DNA of 64,000 bases. It comes from Arthrobacter citreus. GTDB lineage: Bacteria; Bacillota; Bacilli; Bacillales; Bacillaceae_G. Location: NCBI GenBank assembly GCA_013200995.1, contig CP053688.1, positions 3,472,001 to 3,536,000 on the forward strand, in the 5' to 3' direction. The notes below the pieces were generated by a model that saw only the letters and a program-made list of their open reading frames with translations, did no database searches and was not told where the DNA came from. The translations under genes were made by a program, and so were the position numbers. Of the stretch, positions 16,805 to 25,025 are shown in pieces; positions within the stretch are counted from its first letter, which is position 1, and each line of letters starts with the position of its first letter.

Positions 16805-17668
16805 CTAAATAGACTTTTTACCCAAAAATTGTGCATTTTCATTCATATTCAAAACCTCATCGAGATTTACCCTTTCAAATACTTCAAGCATACCGCCTCT
16901 TGTGGCATTATAGATTTTAATTTGATGACGGTCAGCGTATTCTTTTGCTTGTTTATATGCACTAATCATTCGAATGACTGCTTCAGATGAGGTTTCCCTG
17001 TATCCATAATCTTTAAAATGCTGTGCACTATTAAGAGAATAGTTACAATCTACTCCTATTAAATAAATTTCACTAAATCCCATATAAACTGCTAGTTGAA
17101 TCATAGAATATGTAATAGAATAACCGTCATAGATTACTTTAAAAGCATCGTCGCTAAATTTTGTTTTATATTTTTTATGAGGAATCATATGGTTTAGCAA
17201 ATTTAAAGGAAAGACAAAGTAGCCATCTGTTACTCGCTTTTGCTTCGAAATAGAATTACTAATAAATTTATATTTTAAATTATATTTTTCAATGGCAGGT
17301 TGTAGCAGATTAAATACACCAACATCCTGAATACCATAGTATGTTGGCCTCCAGTCCGTTTCATCGAACACTAAACAGATTGAATTCATGCTTATGGTTA
17401 CTTCATCCTTTAGTAGTTCAAGATCTTCTACTTTTAAGCTAGGACCAGTAGCTACTATGAAGCATCTCTGATCGCTATGCGAATTTTTTAATATTTTCAT
17501 TTGTTCATAATGACTATCTTTATTCAGCCTGATGACTCTGAAGAATTTTTCTAAGTTAAAAATACTTCTCGGTAACACATGGTTAAAAAGCTTCGTTTTT
17601 GTTCGACTTATATGGTATATAAAAAAATATGTAAATTTATTTTTGATTAATCTTTCTTTGAGCGTCAT
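16805..17668 (-). CDS. DUF115-family protein, probable glycosyltransferase
   Basis: 287 aa from the third codon of the longest frame (ATG with GAGGTGA about 7 bases upstream). Core motifs CFIVATGPSLKVEDL, ISMNSI, DGYSITYSMIQLAVYMGFSEIYLIGVDCNY. This pattern is shared by DUF115 (MptE-like, Maf motility proteins) and GT42 sialyltransferases, which use CMP-activated ulosonic acids. With a CMP-sugar synthetase directly downstream, transfer of that sugar onto the polymer is the most economical reading, but this is inference. No signal peptide or membrane segment is evident. Confidence 0.65.
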   Translation of the reverse strand: MTLKERLIKNKFTYFFIYHISRTKTKLFNHVLPRSIFNLEKFFRVIRLNKDSHYEQMKILKNSHSDQRCFIVATGPSLKVEDLELLKDEVTISMNSICLVFDETDWRPTYYGIQDVGVFNLLQPAIEKYNLKYKFISNSISKQKRVTDGYFVFPLNLLNHMIPHKKYKTKFSDDAFKVIYDGYSITYSMIQLAVYMGFSEIYLIGVDCNYSLNSAQHFKDYGYRETSSEAVIRMISAYKQAKEYADRHQIKIYNATRGGMLEVFERVNLDEVLNMNENAQFLGKKSI

Positions 17669-17702
17669 GATCATTCACCTCTGAATTTAATTACTGGTCT
17701 CA

Positions 17703-18896
17703 TTACCATTTTGCAATTTTTTTAGAATGATCGTATTCCATGCTTTCAGGATTATTACTAACATCTAGCTGATTCAGTTTAGTGAGTTTATCTAAAAGTC
17801 TAAAGTCGGAAATATTATTATTACTTAGATTAAGTCTTTCCAAATTCATAAAATATTGTATTCCATCTAAATTACTAATATTTTTTCCGCTTAAATCCAA
17901 TTCTGTAATTTCGTTTAGTTTTGAAATTGAAATCCACTGTTCAAATGGATTAGATAATTTTTCTCTTATTGCTTTTTCCATATTTCGATCAATAAAAGTA
18001 GCTACTCCTCCAATTTCTGCTGTCGTATAAAACTCCATGTCGAGCTTTTTAGCTTCTTTGATAATCGATTCCATTGTATCCGGTGATATTCTCCATTTCC
18101 CACTCTCTTCTGACTTCTTACCCCAACCAAAATCGTTCCAGTCCACATCATTTGGAAGGATCGAATGACACATAAAGATTACATTCTTGCCCGCTTCTTT
18201 TGCTATTTTTAATATTTTTTTTATCGAGTTCACATCATCTAATTTAACTTGGTCAATACAAATTGATGGTACAAAGCCAGTGTGATTAAATGATACTAGA
18301 TTAGTACTATTCAATTCTCCTCTAACACACTTAAAATATTTCGGTGAAATTTCTAAAACGATATTTTCAGTATAACTAGAATATGGAAATGCGAAAGTAA
18401 CAGGACTTTTTAGTTTTTCTTTCGACTTTGAATGTGCTTGTTTTTCAACCCAGTTAAATAAAGTTTTAATTTCATTTTCAATCCATGTGCATAATCCATT
18501 TTCGTTAACATATTTTGTAGCATTTTTATGTCTAAAGCCATGATGAGCTATTTCATGCCCCATTGCTTGCAACTCAATTATTCTATCTATTTCCTCTTGT
18601 GTATGCTCCCTTTGTCCTTCATGATGGTGAAAGGCATTTATATTAAAAGTAACCTTTACATCATAGTGACCAAACATATCTTTTCCGTACTTATACCAAT
18701 CATTGACTCTAAAGCTATCATCAAATGAAAATGCTATACCCGGTTTATTTATGTATGGCAAATTTTTTGCTCTATTATTTGCTTCAGTGGTACTAGGATT
18801 GTCATTTTTAATATCTAAAGTTAACTTTTTCCAAAACTTTCTTTTATAATAAGTAGAAATAATATCTCTAATAGTTTCTTTAATTAGTTTCTTCAT
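17703..18896 (-). CDS. Polysaccharide deacetylase fused to leucine-rich repeats
   Basis: 397 aa, no signal peptide. Residues about 50-300 show a NodB-like fold: FSFDDS at 56-61 with the paired Asp, HEIAHHGFRH at 114-123 with metal His residues, and a late CHSILP segment. Residues about 325-385 hold three internalin-type LRR units (ITELDLSGKNISNLDG, NLERLNLSNNNISDF, KLNQLDVSNNP). The N-terminus is basic (KETIRDIISTYYKRKFWKK) and may sit on the membrane. The predicted role is deacetylation of amino sugars in the lipid-linked or exported polymer, with the LRR as a binding module. I know of no close described homologue with this fusion. Confidence 0.78.
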   Translation of the reverse strand: MKKLIKETIRDIISTYYKRKFWKKLTLDIKNDNPSTTEANNRAKNLPYINKPGIAFSFDDSFRVNDWYKYGKDMFGHYDVKVTFNINAFHHHEGQREHTQEEIDRIIELQAMGHEIAHHGFRHKNATKYVNENGLCTWIENEIKTLFNWVEKQAHSKSKEKLKSPVTFAFPYSSYTENIVLEISPKYFKCVRGELNSTNLVSFNHTGFVPSICIDQVKLDDVNSIKKILKIAKEAGKNVIFMCHSILPNDVDWNDFGWGKKSEESGKWRISPDTMESIIKEAKKLDMEFYTTAEIGGVATFIDRNMEKAIREKLSNPFEQWISISKLNEITELDLSGKNISNLDGIQYFMNLERLNLSNNNISDFRLLDKLTKLNQLDVSNNPESMEYDHSKKIAKW

Positions 18897-18932
18897 TTAG
18901 TACCCCACAATCTCTTTATTTATTAAATGATC

Positions 18933-20714
18933 CTAAATAACAGACATTCCAATTTTCTTTTCTACTGATATTAGTCTACCTTTGCTCATTTTAAAAACTG
19001 TATCGCAATTTTTAATTGTACTTAATCTATGTGCAATAATAATTAACGTTTTTTCTCCTTTTAGACCATCAATTGCAGTCATGATGTCCTTTTCAGTCTC
19101 GGTATCTAATGCTGAGGTCGCTTCATCCATAAAAATAATTTCTGGATTATGATATAGAGCTCGGGCAATTCCAATCCGTTGACGTTGTCCTCCCGAAAGT
19201 CTGATTCCACGCTCTCCTACCGGTGTATCTAGTCCTTTTGGTAAACTTTTTACGAACCCTTTTAACTGAGCTTGTTCTAAAGCATTCCATACTGCAAGAT
19301 CATCAATCTGACTTTTTGGTATTCCAAATGCCACGTTTTCTCTAATTGAATCATCAGTTAAGAAAATTGATTGTGGGATATAACCAATTTTCTTTTGCCA
19401 TAAAGATTTCATTTCACTTATGTTTTTGCCATCAACCAAAATACTGCCTTTTTCTGGTTCGAATAATCCTAAGATCATATCGACCAATGTTGTCTTCCCT
19501 GCGCCCGATTCACCAATAAATGCTACTGAATGACCTATTGGAATTGATAAAGATATATCCTTTAAATTGTATTCTTGTTGCTCCGGATAACGAAATGAAA
19601 CATTTTTTAGTTCGATTGAATCTGTAAATGCTTTGATTTTGTACATATGTGAATCAATTTTTTCATTTGTATGAGCCTGGTAAGTTTCATTATTAGTAAG
19701 TAAATCCTCATAAACTACAGATAAAGCCGGTTTACTAAAACGAATACTTGTTATTGCAGCCATAACACGGTTAATTGAAGGCATTAATCGAAAGGCTGCC
19801 ATCCCAAATAAAGCCATTGTAGATACGATATTAGATGTATTTTTACCTTGTAGAATAATAATTAAGACCATTACTAGTACAATCATTACTAAAATGGTTT
19901 CAATAAAAAGACGAGGTGATTGTTCTAACATTATTTGAAAACGTTTAATATTGGCATTAATTTGGCTTTTAGTTGTATATGCATCAGCAAAAAAGCTTTC
20001 TTTTCCAGAAACTTTTACTTCCTTACTCGCCCCTAAACCTTGATTAACCCATTTAATCATACTTCCACTAACATCTTGTTGCTCTTTCGAAAGTTTATTT
20101 ACTTTTTTTCGAAACACTTTAAAAAATATAAATACACTTCCTCCTAATAAAATGGAAGCAACAAGAGTTGATAATGCAGTTGTATATAGCAGTAATCCAA
20201 TAATGCATCCTATTACGAGTAGTTCGGTTAATAACAAAAAAGCATTCATAACAATGCCTTGAAAAACACTCTGCACTTCTATATTTACATTTCGAAGTAA
20301 ATCTGAAGTATTCCTTTGAACATGGAATATGTATGGCTTAGATAAATACGCCTCAAATAGTCTCCTAGATAGCTTAACTTGTTGATTTAAAATAATTCGA
20401 TTTTGTGCATATTGAAAAAAAAGAATATAGATATTCTTAATAATAAAAACCAATAGTAATATACATACCGAAAATATTAGGAAAGATGTCGTCGATTGGA
20501 AATTAAATAGCTTATATAAAAAATGGAGACTAGCATGTTCTTTAATAATAGAAGGATTTGTTACAACTCCTACGAAAGGTACGATAACTCCTATTCCAAA
20601 AGTTTCCAAAGCTGCGGCAATGATCATCATAAAAAATAATAAAAGAAATTTTTTCTTTTCTCCTTTGCTAAATAAGAGACGTAGTTTTTTCGTAGTATCT
20701 ATCAATTCATTCAC
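18933..20714 (-). CDS. ABC transporter, fused membrane and ATPase domains
   Basis: 593 aa. Six membrane helices in the first 320 residues, then an ATPase with Walker A GESGAGKTT, Q-loop YIPQS, signature LSGGQRQRIGIARAL, Walker B IIFMDEATSALD and the H-loop AHRLST. This is an exporter half-transporter (type 1, MsbA/PglK-like). In this operon it takes the position where B. subtilis eps has the MATE-type flippase EpsK. It may move lipid-linked repeat units or a glycolipid across the membrane. GGTG ribosome site close to the ATG; starts 38 bases after the SinR paralogue gene. Confidence 0.88.
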   Translation of the reverse strand: MNELIDTTKKLRLLFSKGEKKKFLLLFFMMIIAAALETFGIGVIVPFVGVVTNPSIIKEHASLHFLYKLFNFQSTTSFLIFSVCILLLVFIIKNIYILFFQYAQNRIILNQQVKLSRRLFEAYLSKPYIFHVQRNTSDLLRNVNIEVQSVFQGIVMNAFLLLTELLVIGCIIGLLLYTTALSTLVASILLGGSVFIFFKVFRKKVNKLSKEQQDVSGSMIKWVNQGLGASKEVKVSGKESFFADAYTTKSQINANIKRFQIMLEQSPRLFIETILVMIVLVMVLIIILQGKNTSNIVSTMALFGMAAFRLMPSINRVMAAITSIRFSKPALSVVYEDLLTNNETYQAHTNEKIDSHMYKIKAFTDSIELKNVSFRYPEQQEYNLKDISLSIPIGHSVAFIGESGAGKTTLVDMILGLFEPEKGSILVDGKNISEMKSLWQKKIGYIPQSIFLTDDSIRENVAFGIPKSQIDDLAVWNALEQAQLKGFVKSLPKGLDTPVGERGIRLSGGQRQRIGIARALYHNPEIIFMDEATSALDTETEKDIMTAIDGLKGEKTLIIIAHRLSTIKNCDTVFKMSKGRLISVEKKIGMSVI

Positions 20715-20752
20715 ACCTTTTCTTTCTTAAATTAGCGTTCAGAAAAAATGAA

Positions 20753-21091
20753 CTAAAAGTCCACTTTTGTATTTTTCCATTTTACAAATTCAAAAACTGT
20801 TTTATATTCACGAAGGATGTCAATTTCAATTCCAGACTCTTTTAATTCCTTAGCTAATTCGAGCCATTCACTTTCAGGAGAAAATGAATTCTCAGATTTT
20901 ACTTCAATTAGGTTTTTTAATTCTACCCCTAACACTTTTGAGATCTTTTCCATTACATGAATAGAAGGATTATCATTAATTTCTCGTTCGATATTACTTA
21001 AATATGATTTTGAGATATTTGCTTGTTCAGCTAATTGAGTTAATGTAAGCCCTCTTTTTTTACGGATTTTATTAATATTTTTTCCAATCAT
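20753..21091 (-). CDS. SinR/SlrR-family regulator inside the eps operon
   Basis: 112 aa. XRE helix-turn-helix (about 1-62: LTLTQLAEQANISKSYLSNIEREINDNPSIHVMEKI) very like SinR, then SEWLELAKELKESGIEIDILREYKTVFEFVKWK, equivalent to the SinR C-terminal helices that bind SinR or SinI. It lies between epsN and the ABC transporter gene with short gaps, so it is co-transcribed with the polysaccharide genes. It could bind SinR (SlrR-like) or the same operators and give feedback. In B. subtilis slrR is close to eps but divergent, not inside it. Confidence 0.85.
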   Translation of the reverse strand: MIGKNINKIRKKRGLTLTQLAEQANISKSYLSNIEREINDNPSIHVMEKISKVLGVELKNLIEVKSENSFSPESEWLELAKELKESGIEIDILREYKTVFEFVKWKNTKVDF

Positions 21092-21114
21092 TATGTATCA
21101 CCTCTTTTTTTCCA

Positions 21115-22284
21115 TTATTTCGACGTTAACTTATTCAAGCTGTGATAAATATTTTTTTTAAGACAACTAATGACTCTATTTTGCTCTTCTGCTGATAGAT
21201 TAGAGCCCGATGGAAGACACATCCCTTTTTCAAATAATTGTTCGGCTATATGTTCATTTTCATGATGGGGATAATATTTAGTACTTTTAAAAATTGGCTG
21301 TAAATGGAGTGGTTTCCAAACATGGCGAGCTTCAATATTATTATTATTTAATATATTAATTAATGTTTTAGAGGAAATACCTGTTTCCTTTTCGTCTATA
21401 GTTAGCGTAGTTAGCCATCGATTACTTTGCGTATTTTCTAATTCAGGCATAAATTTTAATCCAGATATATGAGCCAGTTCTTTAACATATCGATTGAATA
21501 ATTGTCTCCTTGTACTGACCCGATCATCTAGCACTTGAAGCTGCGCCCTTCCTACACCTGCTAAAAGATTACTCATGCGATAATTAAATCCGCTCACTGA
21601 ATGTTGATAGTATGGGGCAGGATCGCGAGCCTGTGAAGCTAGATATCGAGCTTTCTCGATCGACTCTTTATTATTTGATACTAAAGCTCCTCCACCAGAT
21701 GTAGTAATAATCTTATTTCCATTAAAAGAATAAATACCGAAATGTCCGAAGGTGCCGCTTGCTTTCCCCTTATATGTAGATCCCAATGATTCGGCTGCAT
21801 CTTCAACAATTGGAACTTCGTATTGATTACATAAAGTAATAATTTCATCCATCTTTGCACTTTGACCGTATAAATTTACAACAATTACTGCTTTAGGCAA
21901 TTTCCCTTCCAAATATGCATCCCGTAATGCCTTTTCAAGGGCTTGCGGTGACATATTCCATGTTTCTGGTTCAGAATCAACGAATACTGGTTTTGCACCT
22001 TGATAGAGAATAGGGTTTGCACTAGCTATAAAGGTAAGAGTTGAACAAAAAACGATATCTCCTTTTGTTACATTTAATAAAGAAAGAGCCAAATGAATTG
22101 CTGCCGTACCTGAACTTACGACCATTGCTTCACTGGCTCCTACATATGATGCTATTTCTTTTTCAAATGCATCGACATTTGGTCCTAGAGGTGCAATCCA
22201 ATTCGAATCAAATGCTTCCTGTATAAATTTTTGCTCATTCCCACTCATATGAGGTGGAGATAAATAAATTCTAGAAGATGTCAC
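21115..22284 (-). CDS. epsN: Aminotransferase EpsN (DegT/DnrJ/EryC1)
   Basis: 389 aa, GTG start with AGGGGGC upstream. Strong match along its length to B. subtilis EpsN: IYLSPPHMSG, SNWIAPLGP, GSGT-like SSGTAAIHLAL, NLYGQSAKMDEI, EDAAESLG, and FNGNKIITTSGGG with the PLP lysine at 191. It converts a UDP-4-keto sugar to the 4-amino sugar. Together with EpsC (dehydratase) and EpsM (acetyltransferase) it should make UDP-N,N'-diacetylbacillosamine-type sugar. Gene order epsL-epsM-epsN is as in B. subtilis. Confidence 0.93.
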   Translation of the reverse strand: MTSSRIYLSPPHMSGNEQKFIQEAFDSNWIAPLGPNVDAFEKEIASYVGASEAMVVSSGTAAIHLALSLLNVTKGDIVFCSTLTFIASANPILYQGAKPVFVDSEPETWNMSPQALEKALRDAYLEGKLPKAVIVVNLYGQSAKMDEIITLCNQYEVPIVEDAAESLGSTYKGKASGTFGHFGIYSFNGNKIITTSGGGALVSNNKESIEKARYLASQARDPAPYYQHSVSGFNYRMSNLLAGVGRAQLQVLDDRVSTRRQLFNRYVKELAHISGLKFMPELENTQSNRWLTTLTIDEKETGISSKTLINILNNNNIEARHVWKPLHLQPIFKSTKYYPHHENEHIAEQLFEKGMCLPSGSNLSAEEQNRVISCLKKNIYHSLNKLTSK

Positions 22285-22299
22285 AAAATTGCCCCCTTT

Positions 22300-22941
22300 T
22301 TATGAAAATTTTATCTCGTAATCTTTATTAATCATTCTCGTTGGGCTTCCTACAGCTTTACTAAAAGAAGGAATATCTTGAATGACTGTTGAACCAGCTC
22401 CAATAACTGACCATTCGCCAATCTTAATTCCAGGAATCAACGTAGCAGAAGCACCAATATGAACACCTTCACCTAAAGTGACGCTTCCCGTTAAAGTTGA
22501 ATTAGGTGAAACATGCGAGAAATTGCCAACAATATTGTCATGCTCAACGATTGAAGCGGTATTAATAATACAGTGGCTACCGATTATTGCTCCTGCATTA
22601 ATAACTGATTTTGGCATTACAACGGTACCATTTCCTATAATGGCGGATGAACTGATTACTGAGGATGGATGAAAAATTGAAATGTACTGATCATCTTTTA
22701 GCTCTAAGGTTTTAACAATCTTTTTTCTAGCAAAGTTGTCTCCTACTGCAATAACAACTTTAACATCGTGGGCCATTAAACTTTTAATTGCTGAAAATGG
22801 TGCATAAATTATACCGTTCTCTTTTTTTTCAAACTCAATCTTTTCATCTAAAATAGCAATAATTTTATGGATTTTTAAAGAAACAACCATTTCTTGAATT
22901 ACTTTACTATGTCCACCATTCCCTAAAATAATGATTTTCAT
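22300..22941 (-). CDS. epsM: Acetyltransferase EpsM (left-handed beta-helix)
   Basis: 213 aa. N-terminal Rossmann-like part (KIIILGNGGHSKVIQEMV) and C-terminal hexapeptide repeats (about 95-205: IGNGTVVMPKSVINAGAIIGSHCIINTAS..., catalytic His in VEHDNIVGN). The PglD/EpsM family N-acetylates the 4-amino sugar made by EpsN. The start ATG follows the epsL stop by one base. Confidence 0.9.
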   Translation of the reverse strand: MKIIILGNGGHSKVIQEMVVSLKIHKIIAILDEKIEFEKKENGIIYAPFSAIKSLMAHDVKVVIAVGDNFARKKIVKTLELKDDQYISIFHPSSVISSSAIIGNGTVVMPKSVINAGAIIGSHCIINTASIVEHDNIVGNFSHVSPNSTLTGSVTLGEGVHIGASATLIPGIKIGEWSVIGAGSTVIQDIPSFSKAVGSPTRMINKDYEIKFS

Positions 22942-22942
22942 C

Positions 22943-23542
22943 TTACATCACTTCATTTGAACCTTTAAATTTTTCCATCGTTACATGGCCTTGCTGGCTA
23001 ATTCCTTCTCTTTTTATCACTTTAAAAAAAGTTAAGAATAAAATTTTCAAATCGAGTAGATGATTATAATTTTCGACATACCAAATATCCAATTTAAACT
23101 TCTCCTCCCATGTAATATTATTTCTGCCATTCACTTGGGCCCAACCAGTTATTCCAGGCTTAACATTATGCCTTATCATCTGATCTTTTGTGTAAAGAGA
23201 TAAGTATTCCATTAAAAATGGTCTTGGACCAACTAGACTCATTTCTCCTTTTACGATGTTAATTAACTGTGGAAATTCATCCAAACTATACTTTCTTAAA
23301 AATTTTCCAAGGCCAGATAATCTTTTTTCATCTGAAAGTGGATTTCCTTGCTCATCATATAAATTACTCATCGTTCGAAATTTATAAAGGTAAAATGGCT
23401 TTCCATGTAGCCCAGGTCTTTGCTGAGCAAATAATATAGGGGAACCCATTTTTAGTCTCACTGCTATAGCTACTAAAATAATAATTGGAAAGAATAAGAT
23501 TAATAGAATTAGTGAAATCATTAAATCCATTATTCGCTTCAT
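22943..23542 (-). CDS. epsL: Undecaprenyl-phosphate sugar transferase EpsL
   Basis: 199 aa. One N-terminal membrane helix (about 5-28), then the bacterial sugar transferase domain with FAQQRPGLHGKPFYLYKFRTM, KYSLDEFPQLINIVKGEMSLVGPRP and KPGITGWAQVNGRNN. It is a small monotopic phosphoglycosyltransferase (PglC type) that starts repeat-unit assembly on undecaprenyl phosphate, probably with the diacetyl-bacillosamine-like sugar. AGGAGA ribosome site. Confidence 0.92.
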   Translation of the reverse strand: MKRIMDLMISLILLILFFPIIILVAIAVRLKMGSPILFAQQRPGLHGKPFYLYKFRTMSNLYDEQGNPLSDEKRLSGLGKFLRKYSLDEFPQLINIVKGEMSLVGPRPFLMEYLSLYTKDQMIRHNVKPGITGWAQVNGRNNITWEEKFKLDIWYVENYNHLLDLKILFLTFFKVIKREGISQQGHVTMEKFKGSNEVM

Positions 23543-23567
23543 ATACCTGATCTCCTATATGAATAAT

Positions 23568-23729
23568 TTATTTTGTATCCTCAGAGTTTGCAAAGCATAC
23601 CGTAAGAATACTTTGCTTTATTTCATTCACAGCATCCTTTGTTTCCATATCATTGAATTCATTACCTTTTTTAAAAATATTCTCCATAATTTTGTATAGT
23701 TGCTCTTGTGTTAAATTAATCGAAACCAA
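23568..23729 (-). CDS. Small protein upstream of epsL, unknown
   Basis: 53 aa, start TTG with GAGGGG 5 bases upstream. Sequence begins MVSINLTQEQLYKIMENIF and ends in a Cys-containing CFANSEDTK tail; predicted to be two short helices, soluble. Lies 25 bases before epsL and after a terminator-like hairpin, so it would be the first gene of the epsL-M-N segment. No family recognised. Coding status rests on the ribosome site and position. Confidence 0.55.
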   Translation of the reverse strand: MVSINLTQEQLYKIMENIFKKGNEFNDMETKDAVNEIKQSILTVCFANSEDTK

Positions 23730-23820
23730 AGATACCCCTCGCTTACTAAAAATAGTTCAACTAAAATACATTAATACACTACAATAAGCTGCTTTTGAAC
23801 TTTGATATTAAGTTAAATAT

Positions 23821-23865
23821 AAACAAAACTCGCTGATTGGCGAGCCTTAGGCGAAGACAGAGGCA
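23821..23865 (-). terminator. Terminator-like hairpin between glycosyltransferase and epsL blocks
   Basis: On the minus strand TTCGCCTAAGG then CTCGCCAATCAGCGAG followed by TTTTGTTT. The same TTCGCCTAA plus CGCCAATC-GCG hairpin occurs at 56881-56915. If it terminates, the lower eps genes need their own promoter or read-through by the EAR element. Confidence 0.6.
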
Positions 23866-23986
23866 TAGTTACACTTATATCTTAAAGCCGATACTTGATC
23901 GATTTTTCTTCACCATTATCAATTTATCCTTTCTTAATACGTAAAAAAGTCCGCTCCCATTATTTGGTACCGGAAATTGATCATTT

Positions 23987-24991
23987 TTATTCAAAAAATA
24001 TGTTCTTTAATTTAAATACTAAATAGAAAATAAAGCTTTGTTTATATCGCAAACAAAAAATAACGAAATTATTGAAGGTTGAGAAATCAAGCGAGCCTTT
24101 AAAAAGTGCTCTAGTTTCTTTGCTAGTCATACATTTTTTTATTTCTTTTAACTTTTTGAAAAGACTCCTCCTATATCCTCCCCTAGTTGCTTCATACATT
24201 GCCCGAATTAAACCTGTTGCAAATTCTGTATGGATTTTATTTAGATATTCTACTTCTTTAATACTATATTTACTTAATAAACTCAAAGATGCTTTATACA
24301 CAGCAAGTGCAATATCAAACTTATTATAAAATACTCTCGTTGAGACGCTGTTACTATGTCTAACATAATAATATAAAGGAGTTTCTATACTTAGCCCTCT
24401 TCTGGCAGCATCAATATATTCCATATTGAATAAGTAATCCTCTGCTATACTAAATTCCTCATTGAAGAAAATATTATTCCTTTTTATAATATCTGATTTA
24501 TATATTTTATTAACTGGTGATGCTAATAAATCTGATTTTAGCCAAATTTCCTTTAAAAACGTTTTTTTACTTTCTTTGTCATCAAAATAACATTCAGAAA
24601 TATTAAATAGTTGAATTACCTCATCTTTTTTTTCAAAGATAGGAAAAACTACTAAATCCGCACTAAACCTCTCTACTTCAAAATTAACAATTTTAAATGT
24701 ATCTTGAACAATATAGTCGTCGGAATCAATGAACATAATATATTCTCCTAATGCGTTTTGAATTCCATAGTTTCTAGCACTACTAGGTCCTGAATTTGTT
24801 TTGTGATAAACTTTTACCCTTATATCACTATTTGAATACTGGTCGCAAATTAAAGCCGATCCATCTGTTGAGCCATCATTAATGAGCAATACTTCAAAAT
24901 CAATCATTGATTGTGCTAGGACTGAATCTAAACAAGTGCTTAAATATTTTTCAGCATTATACACTGGGATTATTACCGAAATAAGTGGCAT
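23987..24991 (-). CDS. Family 2 glycosyltransferase
   Basis: 334 aa. GT-A fold: ISVIIPVYNAEKYLSTCLDSVLAQS at the N-terminus, LLINDGSTDGSA, and the DXD-type MFIDSDDYI, then a helical C-terminal half with basic residues (YRRSLFKKLKEIKK). EpsJ/CapM-like. It adds one sugar of the repeat unit at the cytoplasmic membrane face; donor unknown. GGAGG ribosome site. Last gene before the hairpin at 23821-23865. Confidence 0.88.
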   Translation of the reverse strand: MPLISVIIPVYNAEKYLSTCLDSVLAQSMIDFEVLLINDGSTDGSALICDQYSNSDIRVKVYHKTNSGPSSARNYGIQNALGEYIMFIDSDDYIVQDTFKIVNFEVERFSADLVVFPIFEKKDEVIQLFNISECYFDDKESKKTFLKEIWLKSDLLASPVNKIYKSDIIKRNNIFFNEEFSIAEDYLFNMEYIDAARRGLSIETPLYYYVRHSNSVSTRVFYNKFDIALAVYKASLSLLSKYSIKEVEYLNKIHTEFATGLIRAMYEATRGGYRRSLFKKLKEIKKCMTSKETRALFKGSLDFSTFNNFVIFCLRYKQSFIFYLVFKLKNIFFE

Positions 24992-25025
24992 TTAAATTTT
25001 TACCTCCAATTTTATTAATGCTCGA

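Noticed and set aside
20737..20753. GTTCAGAAAAAATGAAC as a further SinR operator
   Set aside because: Spacing is 17 bp, not 16, and it lies at the stop codon of the SinR paralogue within the operon; more likely a small RNA hairpin or chance.
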